DNA of 64,000 nt. Source: Pseudomonadota bacterium. Its GTDB lineage: Bacteria > Pseudomonadota > Gammaproteobacteria > Burkholderiales > Burkholderiaceae_B. The stretch lies in assembly GCA_023425645.1 (NCBI GenBank), contig JAFACG010000042.1:72016-136015 (forward strand). Direction: 5' to 3'. The position numbers were made by a program, and so were the translations under genes. This document shows positions 43,518 through 52,016 of the stretch, piece after piece. Each line of letters begins with the position of its first letter. Positions within the stretch are counted from its first letter, which is position 1. Below the pieces are notes generated by a model. That model did not search any database, was not told where the DNA came from, and worked only from the letters and a program-made list of their open reading frames with translations.

Positions 43518-44013
43518 GGCTGGCCCTCATGAGCGCGGCGGCTTTCTGCACGGCTCGCACGATGTTCTGATAGCCGGTGCAGCGGCACAGGTGGCCGGAC
43601 AGCACGTCGCGGATCTGTTCTTCATTGGGATCGGCGTTGTTCTCCAGCAGCTCCACCACGGACATCAGCACGCCGGGCGTGCAGAAGCCGCATTGCAGGG
43701 CGTGCAGTTCGCGGAACGCTTCCTGCACGGGATGCCAGCGGCCTTGTTCGTCGGCCAGGCCTTCGATGGTGCGGATGCGCTTGCCCTGGGCCTGGACGGC
43801 CAGCATCAGGCAGCTGCGCGCGGAGTGGCCGTCGATCTGGACGGTGCAGGCGCCGCACACGCCGTGCTCGCAGCCCACGTGCGTGCCGGTCAGGCCCAGC
43901 TCGTGGCGCAGGAAGTCGGCCAGGTTGACGCGCGGTTCGGCGCATGCGCTCAGGTTGCGGCCGTTGACGCACAGCGTGATGGGGCGGCTGGCCGAAGGGG
44001 ATGGGTCACTCAT
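43504..44013 (-). CDS. Molybdenum hydroxylase [2Fe-2S] small subunit (CoxS type)
   Basis: 169 residues with eight Cys for two clusters: C-E-H-G-V-C-G-A-C (plant-type ferredoxin) and C-G-F-C-T-P-G plus C-R-C-T-G-Y-Q. Transfers electrons from the molybdenum site to FAD. ATG 44013 overlaps the end of the FAD-subunit gene. Confidence 0.93.
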   Translation of the reverse strand: MSDPSPSASRPITLCVNGRNLSACAEPRVNLADFLRHELGLTGTHVGCEHGVCGACTVQIDGHSARSCLMLAVQAQGKRIRTIEGLADEQGRWHPVQEAFRELHALQCGFCTPGVLMSVVELLENNADPNEEQIRDVLSGHLCRCTGYQNIVRAVQKAAALMRASHAHE

Positions 44014-44878
44014 GCCGTTTTCCTGTACGGGAGAGCGCGAGCCGCAGGGCGCGCGCCGTGTATTCTTTGGCCAGTCGCTGGCGGTACCAGCCCTGGACAT
44101 AACTGTCGCTGGATGCTTCCACCTGGCCGCACAGGTCGGCGGCGCGGGCGACGTCCTCGGGGCCGGCGGGCGTGCCCAGCAAGGCGGCTTCCGCCTGGCT
44201 CATGCGCAGCGGAAAAGCGCCCACTCCGCCCAGCGTGATGCTGGCGCGGCTGACCAGGCCGTCCTCGTCCAGCAGCAGCAGGACGGCGCAGGATACGATC
44301 GCGAAGTCGCCGTGGCGGCGGGAAAATTCCAGAAAGGCCCAGCCGTGGCTGGCGGGCCAGGGCTGGACCTGCACGCGGGTCAGCAACTCGTCGGCCTGCA
44401 TGCTGGGGGTCATGTAGGCCGCCGGAAACTCGGCCATTGGAATGGCTCGTTCCCCGCGCACACTGGAAACGGTCAGCACGGCGTCCATGGCCATGCAGAC
44501 AGTGGGTATTTCGGCCGAAGGATCCAGCTGGCAAAGACTGCCGCCCACTGTGCCCCGATTGCGGGTCTGCCTGTGTCCGACGTTCAGGACGGCCTCCTTC
44601 CAGAGCGGCAGCCGCGCGGCCACCAGCCCGGAGAATTCCACCTCGCGCTGGCGGGTCATGGCGCCTATGCCTATGCCGCCCTCGTCCTCGCGGATGTAGG
44701 CCAGCTCGGGCAGCTGGTTGATGTCCACCAGCGTGTCCGGGAAGGCGAAGCGCATGTTCAGCATGGCCAGCAGGGACTGGCCGCCGGCCAGCACGCGGGC
44801 GTTGTCCTGGGTGGACAAGAGCTCCAGCGCCTGGGCCAGCGTGGCGGGGGCGTGGTAATTGAAAACAGGAGCCTTCAT
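44006..44878 (-). CDS. Molybdenum hydroxylase FAD-binding subunit (CoxM type)
   Basis: 290 residues with the FAD signature A-G-G-Q-S-L-L-A-M-L and T-V-G-G-S-L. Gene order M-S-L with overlaps is that of cox-type operons. Follows the decarboxylase-like gene by 12 bases. Confidence 0.92.
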   Translation of the reverse strand: MKAPVFNYHAPATLAQALELLSTQDNARVLAGGQSLLAMLNMRFAFPDTLVDINQLPELAYIREDEGGIGIGAMTRQREVEFSGLVAARLPLWKEAVLNVGHRQTRNRGTVGGSLCQLDPSAEIPTVCMAMDAVLTVSSVRGERAIPMAEFPAAYMTPSMQADELLTRVQVQPWPASHGWAFLEFSRRHGDFAIVSCAVLLLLDEDGLVSRASITLGGVGAFPLRMSQAEAALLGTPAGPEDVARAADLCGQVEASSDSYVQGWYRQRLAKEYTARALRLALSRTGKRHE

Positions 44879-44890
44879 GCCGGCATCGCC

Positions 44891-45883
44891 TCAGATCTTG
44901 GAAAGGTCCAGCGAGGAGGCCGCGAACAGTTCCTCGGGCCTGACCAGGCGTTGCGACATGCCCTGGTCGTGGTGGTACTGGGCGAACGTCTCTATGGTGT
45001 GGCGATTGGCTTGCAGCCCGTACGGCCAGTAGTCCTCGCCCATCAGGGCCTTGGCTTCGTTGTGGTGGTGCACCATCCAGGGCAGGGTCACGGCCAGGTG
45101 GCACAGCTCGTTCAGTTCGTGCACGGCCAGTTCCTTGGCCTTCAGGAAGGCCTTGTAGACGCTCACCGGCAGCCAGGGGTTCTCCTGCACCAGGGACTTG
45201 CGTATGCCCACCATGTGCATGATGGGGAAGATGCCGGTGCGGCGGAAATAGTCCTTTTCCACTTCCAGGTATTCATCCCCGAACAGGCGGCCCACGTTGG
45301 GCGCGCCGCGCAGAAAGCATGAGGGCGCGCGCGCGCCGATGTAGCCGTCGATCTCGCCTTTCTCGAGCATGTCCGACAGGGTGCGGTCGTCGGGGATCTG
45401 CTCCAGGCTGATGTCGGCCGGCAGATCGATGGGCGCGCGCTCGCCCCGGCCCGGCTCCTCGATGCCGCCCCGCACCCATTTGATCTGGCTGGGGCGGATG
45501 CCGAACTCATCCTGCAGGATGCCGCGGATCCAGACGTTGGCGGTGATCTGGTATTCGGGCACGCCGATGATCTTGCCTTTCAGGTCCTCGGGCTTGCGGA
45601 TGCGGTCGGTGCGCACGTAGATGCCGGAATGGCGGAACACGCGCGACAGGAAGGCCGGAATGCCGACGTACTGATTGTCGCCGCGCGCCGTGGTCATCAT
45701 GTGGCTGCTCATGGAGATTTCCGTGACATCGAATTCCTCATAGCGGAATGCACGATGAAACGCTTCCTCCGGTTCCAGCGACACGACATTGACATCGCAG
45801 CCTTCAATGCCGACGCGCCCGTCCTTCAAGGCCAGGGTGCGGTCGTAATTGCCAATCGATACGCTCAGCTTCAGTTTGCTCAT
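44891..45883 (-). CDS. 4,5-dihydroxyphthalate decarboxylase-like / periplasmic-binding-fold protein
   Basis: 330 residues, no signal peptide. S-I-G-N-Y-D-R-T near the start, E-F-D-V-T-E-I-S-M-S-S and I-G-V-P-E-Y-Q-I-T-A-N-V-W match the family annotated as 4,5-dihydroxyphthalate decarboxylase (Pht5-like), which shares a fold with substrate-binding proteins. Lying between a Bug receptor and the hydroxylase subunits, it hints at breakdown of a hydroxylated aromatic or heteroaromatic carboxylate. Confidence 0.8.
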   Translation of the reverse strand: MSKLKLSVSIGNYDRTLALKDGRVGIEGCDVNVVSLEPEEAFHRAFRYEEFDVTEISMSSHMMTTARGDNQYVGIPAFLSRVFRHSGIYVRTDRIRKPEDLKGKIIGVPEYQITANVWIRGILQDEFGIRPSQIKWVRGGIEEPGRGERAPIDLPADISLEQIPDDRTLSDMLEKGEIDGYIGARAPSCFLRGAPNVGRLFGDEYLEVEKDYFRRTGIFPIMHMVGIRKSLVQENPWLPVSVYKAFLKAKELAVHELNELCHLAVTLPWMVHHHNEAKALMGEDYWPYGLQANRHTIETFAQYHHDQGMSQRLVRPEELFAASSLDLSKI

Positions 45884-45892
45884 GGTGGGTCC

Positions 45893-46876
45893 TTAGTTGA
45901 TTTTCAGTCCAATCTTCTGCGCCAGTTCCCGGAATCGGTCGATGTCGGCATTGATCATCGTCTGGAACTGCGCCGGTCCGTCGTGGGCGACCGTGTAGCC
46001 CAGGCTGGCCAGCTTGGCTTTCACGTCGTCGCGCGCAATGATTTTTTCCACGGCCTCGTGCAGTTTCTGCACCACGGGCTCGGGCGTGCCGGCGGGAGCG
46101 AGCAGGCCGTGCCACTGGTTCAATTCGTAGCCGGGGTAGCCCAATTCGGCCACGGAGGGCACGTCGGGCATCAGCGGGTTGCGCTGCGCCGAGGTCACGG
46201 CCAGGGCGCGCACCTTGCCGCTCTCGATGAAGGGCAGGGTGCTGGAGGCGGTGACGAAAGCCGCCCCGACCTGGTCGCCCATCACGTCATTGAGGGCGCC
46301 GCCGCAGCCCTTGTAGGGAATGTGGGCCATTTCCACGCCTGCCGCCTCGTTGAGCATCTCGCCGGCCAGGTGCTGCGGAGTGCCGTTGCCGCAGGAACCG
46401 AAGAACACGTCGCCGGGCTTGGCCTTGGCGGTGGCTATCATGTCCTTGAGCGTCTTGTAGGGCGAGTTGGCCGGCACGATGATGACCGAGGGCACGAAGG
46501 CGAAGTTCGAGACCGCGGTGAAGTCCTTCTTGGGGTCGAAGGGCAGCTTGTCGAACACCGCCGGATTCACCGCGAAGGAGCTGTTGACCATCAGCAGCGA
46601 TTGGCCGTCGGCCGGGCGCTGGGCCACCAGACGCGCGCCGATGTTGCCGCTGGCCCCCGGACGATTGTCCACGATGGCGGGCTGGCCCAGCTGCTCATTG
46701 AAGTAATTGCCGATCAGACGCGCCAGCAGATCGGTGCCCCCGCCCGGCGGGAAGGTGACGATGATTTCGATGGGTTTGTCGGGGAAGGTGTTGGCGCTGG
46801 CTGCCACGGGGTTCAGCAGTGAACAGCCCAGCAGCAGGCCGGCCAGGGCCAGCAGACGCGGTTGGCGTTTGAACAT
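45893..46876 (-). CDS. Bug-family (TctC-type) periplasmic solute receptor
   Basis: 327 residues: signal peptide ending near A-A-S-A-N-T, F-P-D-K-P-I-E-I-I-V-T-F-P-P-G-G and V-D-N-R-P-G-A. First gene of the leftward hydroxylase operon, so it probably captures that pathway's carboxylate substrate. No TctAB genes nearby. Confidence 0.92.
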   Translation of the reverse strand: MFKRQPRLLALAGLLLGCSLLNPVAASANTFPDKPIEIIVTFPPGGGTDLLARLIGNYFNEQLGQPAIVDNRPGASGNIGARLVAQRPADGQSLLMVNSSFAVNPAVFDKLPFDPKKDFTAVSNFAFVPSVIIVPANSPYKTLKDMIATAKAKPGDVFFGSCGNGTPQHLAGEMLNEAAGVEMAHIPYKGCGGALNDVMGDQVGAAFVTASSTLPFIESGKVRALAVTSAQRNPLMPDVPSVAELGYPGYELNQWHGLLAPAGTPEPVVQKLHEAVEKIIARDDVKAKLASLGYTVAHDGPAQFQTMINADIDRFRELAQKIGLKIN

Positions 46877-47159
46877 GGTGTCTCCTCGGTGTTCGAGTTC
46901 TGTGGTTGGTTTTTTTGCCTATTTAGTCAGTGTACTGACATAAATATTATTCACACATATTAAGCAACATCCTACTAGGGAAAACGAGAAAAGTCAGTCT
47001 GTTTATGGTTATAGTTTTTTGAGCTTTTCTTATCTGAAATATTTTTTGTGATTTAAATTCACATAAAAGGTTGCGCTTTCCTATGAAGGCAGGCGAGGCA
47101 TAGGCAGGCGGCGTGCTGTCTCGCGGGGCGTTTGAAAATCGAACGCCCCTGGCGCAGGC
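46877..47159. other. AT-rich promoter region of the hydroxylase operon
   Basis: An AT-rich stretch (46900-47080) in GC-rich surroundings, with no gene. Contains the palindrome at 46926 and probably the promoter of the leftward operon. Confidence 0.5.
46926..46939. promoter_or_regulatory. Palindromic operator candidate
   Basis: GTCAGTGTACTGAC: perfect 6-base arms around GT, 50 bases upstream of the Bug start codon. A half-copy (AGTCAGT) recurs at about 46993. No regulator gene is adjacent. Confidence 0.5.
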
Positions 47160-47188
47160 AAAAAAAACCCGCCGGTCGCGGCGGGTTT
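47160..47188 (-). terminator. Intrinsic terminator of the membrane hydrolase gene
   Basis: AAACCCGCC and GGCGGGTTT pair around a short loop; on the minus strand an 8-base T-run follows the stem. Confidence 0.8.
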
Positions 47189-47200
47189 GCTTGCGGGCGC

Positions 47201-48286
47201 TCAGGGCGCAGGGCGCGGTATGGGCACCCCTTCGGTAATGCGCCGGGCCCAGTTCTCCAGCGGCAGCGCGGGGACGGGGTCCCAGATGCGGCGTATCGCG
47301 GGCTCAAGCTCGCTCATGTCGCGTCCGCTGATCCAACGGTAGGGGATCACAGGCAGCCAGGTGTCTTCCAGGGCGCGCTCGGCCACCACGAAACGGAACG
47401 AATATTGTCCCGGCCCGATGCCCATGCGTATGTCGCTGACCACCATCAGGTCGTCGACCAGGTCATAGCGCAGCCAGTCGCCGGAGAACCAGCGCAACTG
47501 GTCCAGTTGCGGCGCGACCGGCAGCACTTCGGTGTACTGGCTGTTGACGGGCAGGCAGAGGGATTCGTAGCGGTGGCCTGCCGGCGCGCGCCAGCGGTCC
47601 AGCAGGCCGACGATCACTTCGCACTCCCTGTCGTGGTCGTCGCGGGCCACCACGCGCCAGAGCAGGATGTTCAGCGGCTGGGCGGCGGAATAGATACGCT
47701 GGATGCGGACCTGGTCCTGGCGCAGCTGCGTCGCGGCCAGGTGTTCGGCCCAGAACTTGGCGCCCACCGAGGCCGTCAGGTACAGGCTGCTGAGCAGCAG
47801 CGCCCAATTGCAGGCCCGCACGGTGGTGGCGTTCGCGCCGCGCGCAAAGCCCGTCAGGGTCGCCAGCAGCAGGGGCAGGGTGTAGAGCGGGTCGATGATG
47901 AAGATGCTGGACCAGGTGGCCGGCGTGGGACGCAGCGGCCATAGCAGCTGCGTGCCGTAGCTGGTGAAGGCGTCCAGCAGGGGGTGGGTGATCAGGGTCA
48001 GCCAGACGGCCAGGCCCAGGCGTGCCGCCGAGGCGCGCGCATCGGGCCGCAGCAGCTTCCAGAGCAGGGCGGCCAGCAGGGCCAGCGCGCTGAGCACGAA
48101 CAGGGAATGGGAAAAGCCGCGGTGGCTGACCATGGCGGTGATGGGATCCGGATACTGGATGAAAACATCCAGGTCCGGCAGTGTGGCCAGCACGGCTCCG
48201 GCCAGCAGCGCCTTGCGGCCGTACTGGCGGCCCAGCAAGGAGCCGCAGATGCTGGCGCCCAGTACGGCTTGTGTTACGGAATCCAT
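47201..48286 (-). CDS. Membrane-bound metal-dependent hydrolase (DUF457/YdjM family)
   Basis: 361 residues with about five membrane helices in the first 180 and a soluble C-terminal part. H-R-G-F-S-H-S-L-F near residue 55 and T-H-P-L-L-D-A-F near residue 105 are the metal-binding motifs of this family, linked to inner-membrane hydrolases of unknown substrate. Followed by a terminator. Confidence 0.88.
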   Translation of the reverse strand: MDSVTQAVLGASICGSLLGRQYGRKALLAGAVLATLPDLDVFIQYPDPITAMVSHRGFSHSLFVLSALALLAALLWKLLRPDARASAARLGLAVWLTLITHPLLDAFTSYGTQLLWPLRPTPATWSSIFIIDPLYTLPLLLATLTGFARGANATTVRACNWALLLSSLYLTASVGAKFWAEHLAATQLRQDQVRIQRIYSAAQPLNILLWRVVARDDHDRECEVIVGLLDRWRAPAGHRYESLCLPVNSQYTEVLPVAPQLDQLRWFSGDWLRYDLVDDLMVVSDIRMGIGPGQYSFRFVVAERALEDTWLPVIPYRWISGRDMSELEPAIRRIWDPVPALPLENWARRITEGVPIPRPAP

Positions 48287-48503
48287 AAACCTCGCACGAT
48301 AAAAAAACAGCGCCCGTCCCTCAAGATGCGGCGCGCCGGCTTTGGCGTTATCATTTTAAAATCGAACCCAGGCTCTAGTATCGCCTTTTTTGACAGGCGT
48401 CAAAGGCGCCAGATCGTCTTTGGCTTATAGTTTTCGCCTGCCTGTGCCGGCCCCGGCGCCGTTCCGGCGCGCCGCCGCCTCTTCCAGAGAACCCGTTTTT
48501 GCT

Positions 48504-49511
48504 ATGTCTACCTATCTGATCGCGGCTTTGTACAAGTTCGTGGAGCTGCCCGATTTCGCTCAATTGCGCGACCCTCTGTTCGAATTCTGCGAGCAGCACG
48601 ATATCAAGGGAACCTTGCTGCTGGCGCGTGAAGGCATCAACGGCACCATCGCCGGCCCGGAGGCGGGCATACGCGCCGTGCTGGCCTATCTGAATTCGGA
48701 TCCGCGCATCGCCGGCCTGGTGCACAAGGAGTCCTGGGCGGACAAGGCGCCGTTCTATCGACTCAAGGTCAAGCTCAAGAAAGAGATCGTCACGCTGGGC
48801 GTGCCCGATCTCAAGACCGCGGAAATGGTGGGCGAGTACGTCAAGCCCGAGGACTGGAACGCCTTGATCAGCGATCCTGACGTGGTGGTGGTGGACACCC
48901 GCAACGATTACGAAGTGGGCATAGGCACGTTCAGCCGCGCCATCAACCCCAAGACGCAAAGCTTCACCGAATTTCCCCAGTGGGTGGCCGAGCAGTCCAA
49001 GGAGGGCGGCGTGCTGCACGGCAAGCCGCGCGTGGCCATGTTCTGCACGGGCGGCATACGCTGCGAAAAATCCACCGCCTTCATGCGTTCCCAGGGCTTC
49101 GATCAGGTCTATCACCTGCAGGGCGGCATACTCAAGTACCTGGAGGACATTCCCGAGCAGGACAGCCTGTGGGAAGGGGACTGTTTCGTCTTTGACGAGC
49201 GCGTCTCCGTGCGTCACGGGCTGGAGCCGGGCGACTATGACTTCTGCCGCGCCTGCCGCATGCCCATCGGTGATGCCGAGAAGGCCTCGCCCCAGTTCGA
49301 GGAAGGCGTGACCTGCCCCTACTGCCACGGCATGCACACTCCCGAGCAGGAAGAACGCTTTCGCGAACGCCAGAAACAGGTGGTCCTGGCGCGCGAGCGC
49401 GAAGAGCGTCATATCGGCGTGAGCATGGACGAGCTGCAGGAGCGCCGCGAGGCCGCGCGGCGCAAGGCCGAAGAGCAGCGCCGACTGGTCCAGCAGGCCA
49501 AGGACGCCTAG
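48504..49511 (+). CDS. trhO: tRNA uridine(34) hydroxylase TrhO (rhodanese-like)
   Basis: 335 residues; makes 5-hydroxyuridine at the wobble position of tRNA using oxygen. E. coli homologue Yce[12 protein letters not shown] is the rhodanese-type active Cys region; the N-terminal [13 protein letters not shown] and the C-terminal Cys pairs (C-R-A-C, C-P-Y-C-H) are family traits. ATG 48504 matches the family start. Confidence 0.92.
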   Translation: MSTYLIAALYKFVELPDFAQLRDPLFEFCEQHDIKGTLLLAREGINGTIAGPEAGIRAVLAYLNSDPRIAGLVHKESWADKAPFYRLKVKLKKEIVTLGVPDLKTAEMVGEYVKPEDWNALISDPDVVVVDTRNDYEVGIGTFSRAINPKTQSFTEFPQWVAEQSKEGGVLHGKPRVAMFCTGGIRCEKSTAFMRSQGFDQVYHLQGGILKYLEDIPEQDSLWEGDCFVFDERVSVRHGLEPGDYDFCRACRMPIGDAEKASPQFEEGVTCPYCHGMHTPEQEERFRERQKQVVLAREREERHIGVSMDELQERREAARRKAEEQRRLVQQAKDA

Positions 49512-49659
49512 CCGGGCATCGCGGGCTGTGGTACATCTAGTGAAGCGCTGAGCGCATCCATGCGGCGCCCCTTGCCGGGCGCATCCGGCATGGGGTTGCG
49601 TCCGGCGCTTCCCTGTTTTTGTGCCGCTGCTCGCAGGCGGCTTCTCGCTGGTGCCGCAT

Positions 49660-50346
49660 ATGTCCTTGTCCGATCTGCCCGTCCTGTATTCCTTCCGCCG
49701 CTGCCCCTATGCCATGCGGGCGCGCCTGGCCATTGCCGCCAGCGGCACGGTCTGCCAACTGCGTGAAGTCGTGTTGCGCGATAAGCCCGAGGCCCTGCTT
49801 CAGGCTTCGCCCAAGGGCACCGTGCCGGTCGTGGTCACGGTCGACGGCGAGGTCATCGACGAGAGTTTGGACATCATGCGCTGGGCCCTGGCCCGCAATG
49901 ATCCCGGGCGCTGGCTGCAGCCCGAGCGAGGCGAGGTCAGCGAGATGCTGGAGCTGATCGGACGCAACGACAGCGACTTCAAGCATGACCTGGATTGCTA
50001 CAAGTATCCCGACCGCCATCAGCATTGCGAGGATTTCACCGACGCGGCCGACTATGCCGCCCGGCATCGCGCCCAGGCGGCCCGGTGGCTGCAGGAGCTC
50101 GATGCGCGCATTGCCGCCCAGGGCTACTTGATGGGTTCGCGGCCATGCCTGGCCGACATGGCCGTCGCGCCTTTCGTGCGCCAGTTCGCCCAGGTGGACC
50201 GCGACTGGTTTGACGCCCAGCCCTGGCCGGCCCTGTCCAGATGGCTGGCCGATTGGCTGGCCTCCCCTCTGCTGGCCAGCATCATGCACAAATACCCCGC
50301 CTGGACGCCGGAGGCAGAGCCGGTGCGCTTTCCGCCTCAACAGTGA
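49660..50346 (+). CDS. Glutathione S-transferase-like protein
   Basis: 228 residues. Thioredoxin-like N-terminal domain with S-F-R-R-C-P-Y-A-M-R-A-R (single active-site Cys as in Omega-type or glutaredoxin-like GSTs), G-T-V-P-V-V and D-E-S-L-D-I-M-R (glutathione site), then a helical C-terminal domain. Start at ATG 49660; ribosome site weak. Confidence 0.87.
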   Translation: MSLSDLPVLYSFRRCPYAMRARLAIAASGTVCQLREVVLRDKPEALLQASPKGTVPVVVTVDGEVIDESLDIMRWALARNDPGRWLQPERGEVSEMLELIGRNDSDFKHDLDCYKYPDRHQHCEDFTDAADYAARHRAQAARWLQELDARIAAQGYLMGSRPCLADMAVAPFVRQFAQVDRDWFDAQPWPALSRWLADWLASPLLASIMHKYPAWTPEAEPVRFPPQQ

Positions 50347-50434
50347 GGGCGCGGTGTCGCGTCGGCTTTGTCGTGGCGCCATTTAGAGCGCCTCATCGAT
50401 CTGTGGGGGGCATTGCAGCATCGTCAGGGCCTTC

Positions 50435-50719
50435 TTGGGCCAAGCCGGGGAAAGTCTCGGTTTTCTTGAGAGGGGCCATGCGGGCCGGCTTGGCTGGGGC
50501 CTTCGCCCGCGCTGCGCACGGGTGCCCTTGTCAGCACGCCGGGGCGGGCGGGTCGTGAACTCGGAACGCGATTCGTCCCCCGGACGAACCGCAAGCGTGT
50601 TCCTCGAACAGCACGCCCCTTGCCTCCCGCCCCAACGTGCTGACAAGGCGAAGGCCCTGACTCGCCCGCCGGCCCGCATGGCCCCCCTCAAGAAAACAGC
50701 ATCGCTTTACTTGGCCCAA
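50435..50719. repeat. Inverted-repeat element, unit 1
   Basis: Outer arms: TTGGGCCAAG (50435-50444) against CTTGGCCCAA (50710-50719); second arms of 29 bases, 50461-50489 against 50668-50696, with one mismatch; third arms TTGTCAGCACG (50528-50538) against CGTGCTGACAA (50636-50646). The core between them resembles unit 2 when reversed. No transposase gene; non-autonomous mobile or dispersed structural repeat. Confidence 0.8.
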
Positions 50720-50834
50720 ACGGCGCTGTGTCAGCATCACCCAGGTATCGAGCGCGGTGATCCAAGGCGATGATGCGGCAGGTCTTGCTTGCCGGCGCAC
50801 TCTCATCGGCTGGTCGATAAGGTGGCCATTGTGA

Positions 50835-51061
50835 GCCGTTCGGGAAGTGGGCGGACCCGTCAGGGCGGGTCAGATGGCTTGCCGCAGGCGGGGGAGCGAT
50901 CCGGGAGGCAAGCGCCTTGCTGTTTGAGCCGCACGCTTGTGGTTCGGCACGAACCACGCGGCGAGTTCAAGGCGCGCCCGGAGCGATTCACCGACAAGGG
51001 CACCGGTGCGCAGCACCGGCAAGCCATCAGCCCAGATGGGTCCGCCCACTTCCTGAACGGC
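50835..51061. repeat. Inverted-repeat element, unit 2
   Basis: Arms of 24 bases (50835-50858 against 51038-51061, one mismatch) and 11 bases (ATGGCTTGCCG, 50874-50884, against 51017-51027). The core (GGGAGGCAAG ... CACGCTTG.GGTTCG ... GAGTTCA ... GACAAGGGCACC.GTGCGCAGC) aligns with the reverse complement of unit 1, while the outer arms differ. Confidence 0.8.
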
Positions 51062-51126
51062 GTCTTTACAAAGGCCGGCTTGGCTATCGGCCAGCTGAAT
51101 CGTGCTTTGCAAGTCGACCTGGAACC

Positions 51127-51166
51127 AAAAAAAAGAGGAACAAGGCCAAAACCCTGTTCCTCTTTT
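51127..51166 (-). terminator. Intrinsic terminator of fabI
   Basis: AAAAGAGGAACA (51131-51142) pairs with TGTTCCTCTTTT (51155-51166); on the minus strand a T-run of eight follows. Confidence 0.88.
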
Positions 51167-51199
51167 GTCGCTCCGGCGTTCAGCGCCTGGCGGCGATGC

Positions 51200-51985
51200 T
51201 TATTCCTGCATGCCGGGGACGATGCAGTTGAAACCGCCGTCCACGTGGGTGATCTCGCCGGTCACGCCCGCGGCCAGGTCCGACAGCAGGAAAGCGGCCA
51301 CGTTGCCCACGTCCTCGATGGTGACGTTGCGGTGCAGGGGGGCGTGGGTCTCCACGAACTTCAGGATGGTGGAGAAGTCCTTGATGCCGCTGGCGGCCAG
51401 GGTCTTGATGGGGCCGGCGGAAATGCCGTTGGCGCGGATGCCATGCTCGCCCAGGGCCACGGCCAGGTAACGCACCGACGCTTCCAGCGAGGCCTTGGCC
51501 AGGCCCATGGTGTTGTAGTTGGGGATGGCTTTTTCGGCGCCCAGGTAGGTCAGGGTCAGCACCGAGCTCTTGCGGCCCTTGAGCAGCGGCAGGGCGGCCT
51601 TGGCCAGCGCCGGGAAGCTGTAGGCGGAGATGTCGTGCGCCACGCGGAAGGCTTCGCGCGACAGGCCGTCCAGGAAGTTGCCGGCGATGGCTTCACGCGG
51701 CGCGAAACCGATGGAGTGCACCAGGCCGTCCAGACCGTCCCACTGCTCGCCCAGGGACTGGACGGCTTGTTCGATCTGCGCGTCTTCGGACACATCGCAG
51801 GGCAGCACGATGCTGCAGCCCAGTTCCTGGGCAAAGCCTTCGACGCGCTCCTTGAAGCGCTCGCCCACGTAGGTCAGGGCGATCTCGGCGCCTTGCTGGC
51901 GACAGGCCTGGGCAATGCCGTAGGCGATGGAGCGATTCGAGATGACACCTGTGACCAGGATGCGTTTTCCCTGCAGGAAACCCAT
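51200..51985 (-). CDS. fabI: Enoyl-[acyl-carrier-protein] reductase (NADH) FabI
   Basis: Last reduction of each fatty-acid elongation cycle. 261 residues; [11 protein letters not shown] is the NADH loop, and [19 protein letters not shown] holds the two Tyr and Lys of the active site. The S-I-G-F-A-P segment has the wild-type Gly at the position altered in triclosan-resistant mutants. Single gene with its own terminator. Confidence 0.95.
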   Translation of the reverse strand: MGFLQGKRILVTGVISNRSIAYGIAQACRQQGAEIALTYVGERFKERVEGFAQELGCSIVLPCDVSEDAQIEQAVQSLGEQWDGLDGLVHSIGFAPREAIAGNFLDGLSREAFRVAHDISAYSFPALAKAALPLLKGRKSSVLTLTYLGAEKAIPNYNTMGLAKASLEASVRYLAVALGEHGIRANGISAGPIKTLAASGIKDFSTILKFVETHAPLHRNVTIEDVGNVAAFLLSDLAAGVTGEITHVDGGFNCIVPGMQE

Positions 51986-52016
51986 GCTGAAGATCCTTTA
52001 ATCAATATTTTGTGGT

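Larger units (their letters stand above)
50347..51199. other. Gene-free interval with two oppositely oriented inverted-repeat elements
   Basis: No supported gene in 850 bases; overlapping GC-rich frames on both strands are by-products of the repeats. Two elements related to each other in opposite orientation occupy 50435-50719 and 50835-51061, and the fabI terminator lies at 51127-51166. Confidence 0.7.
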
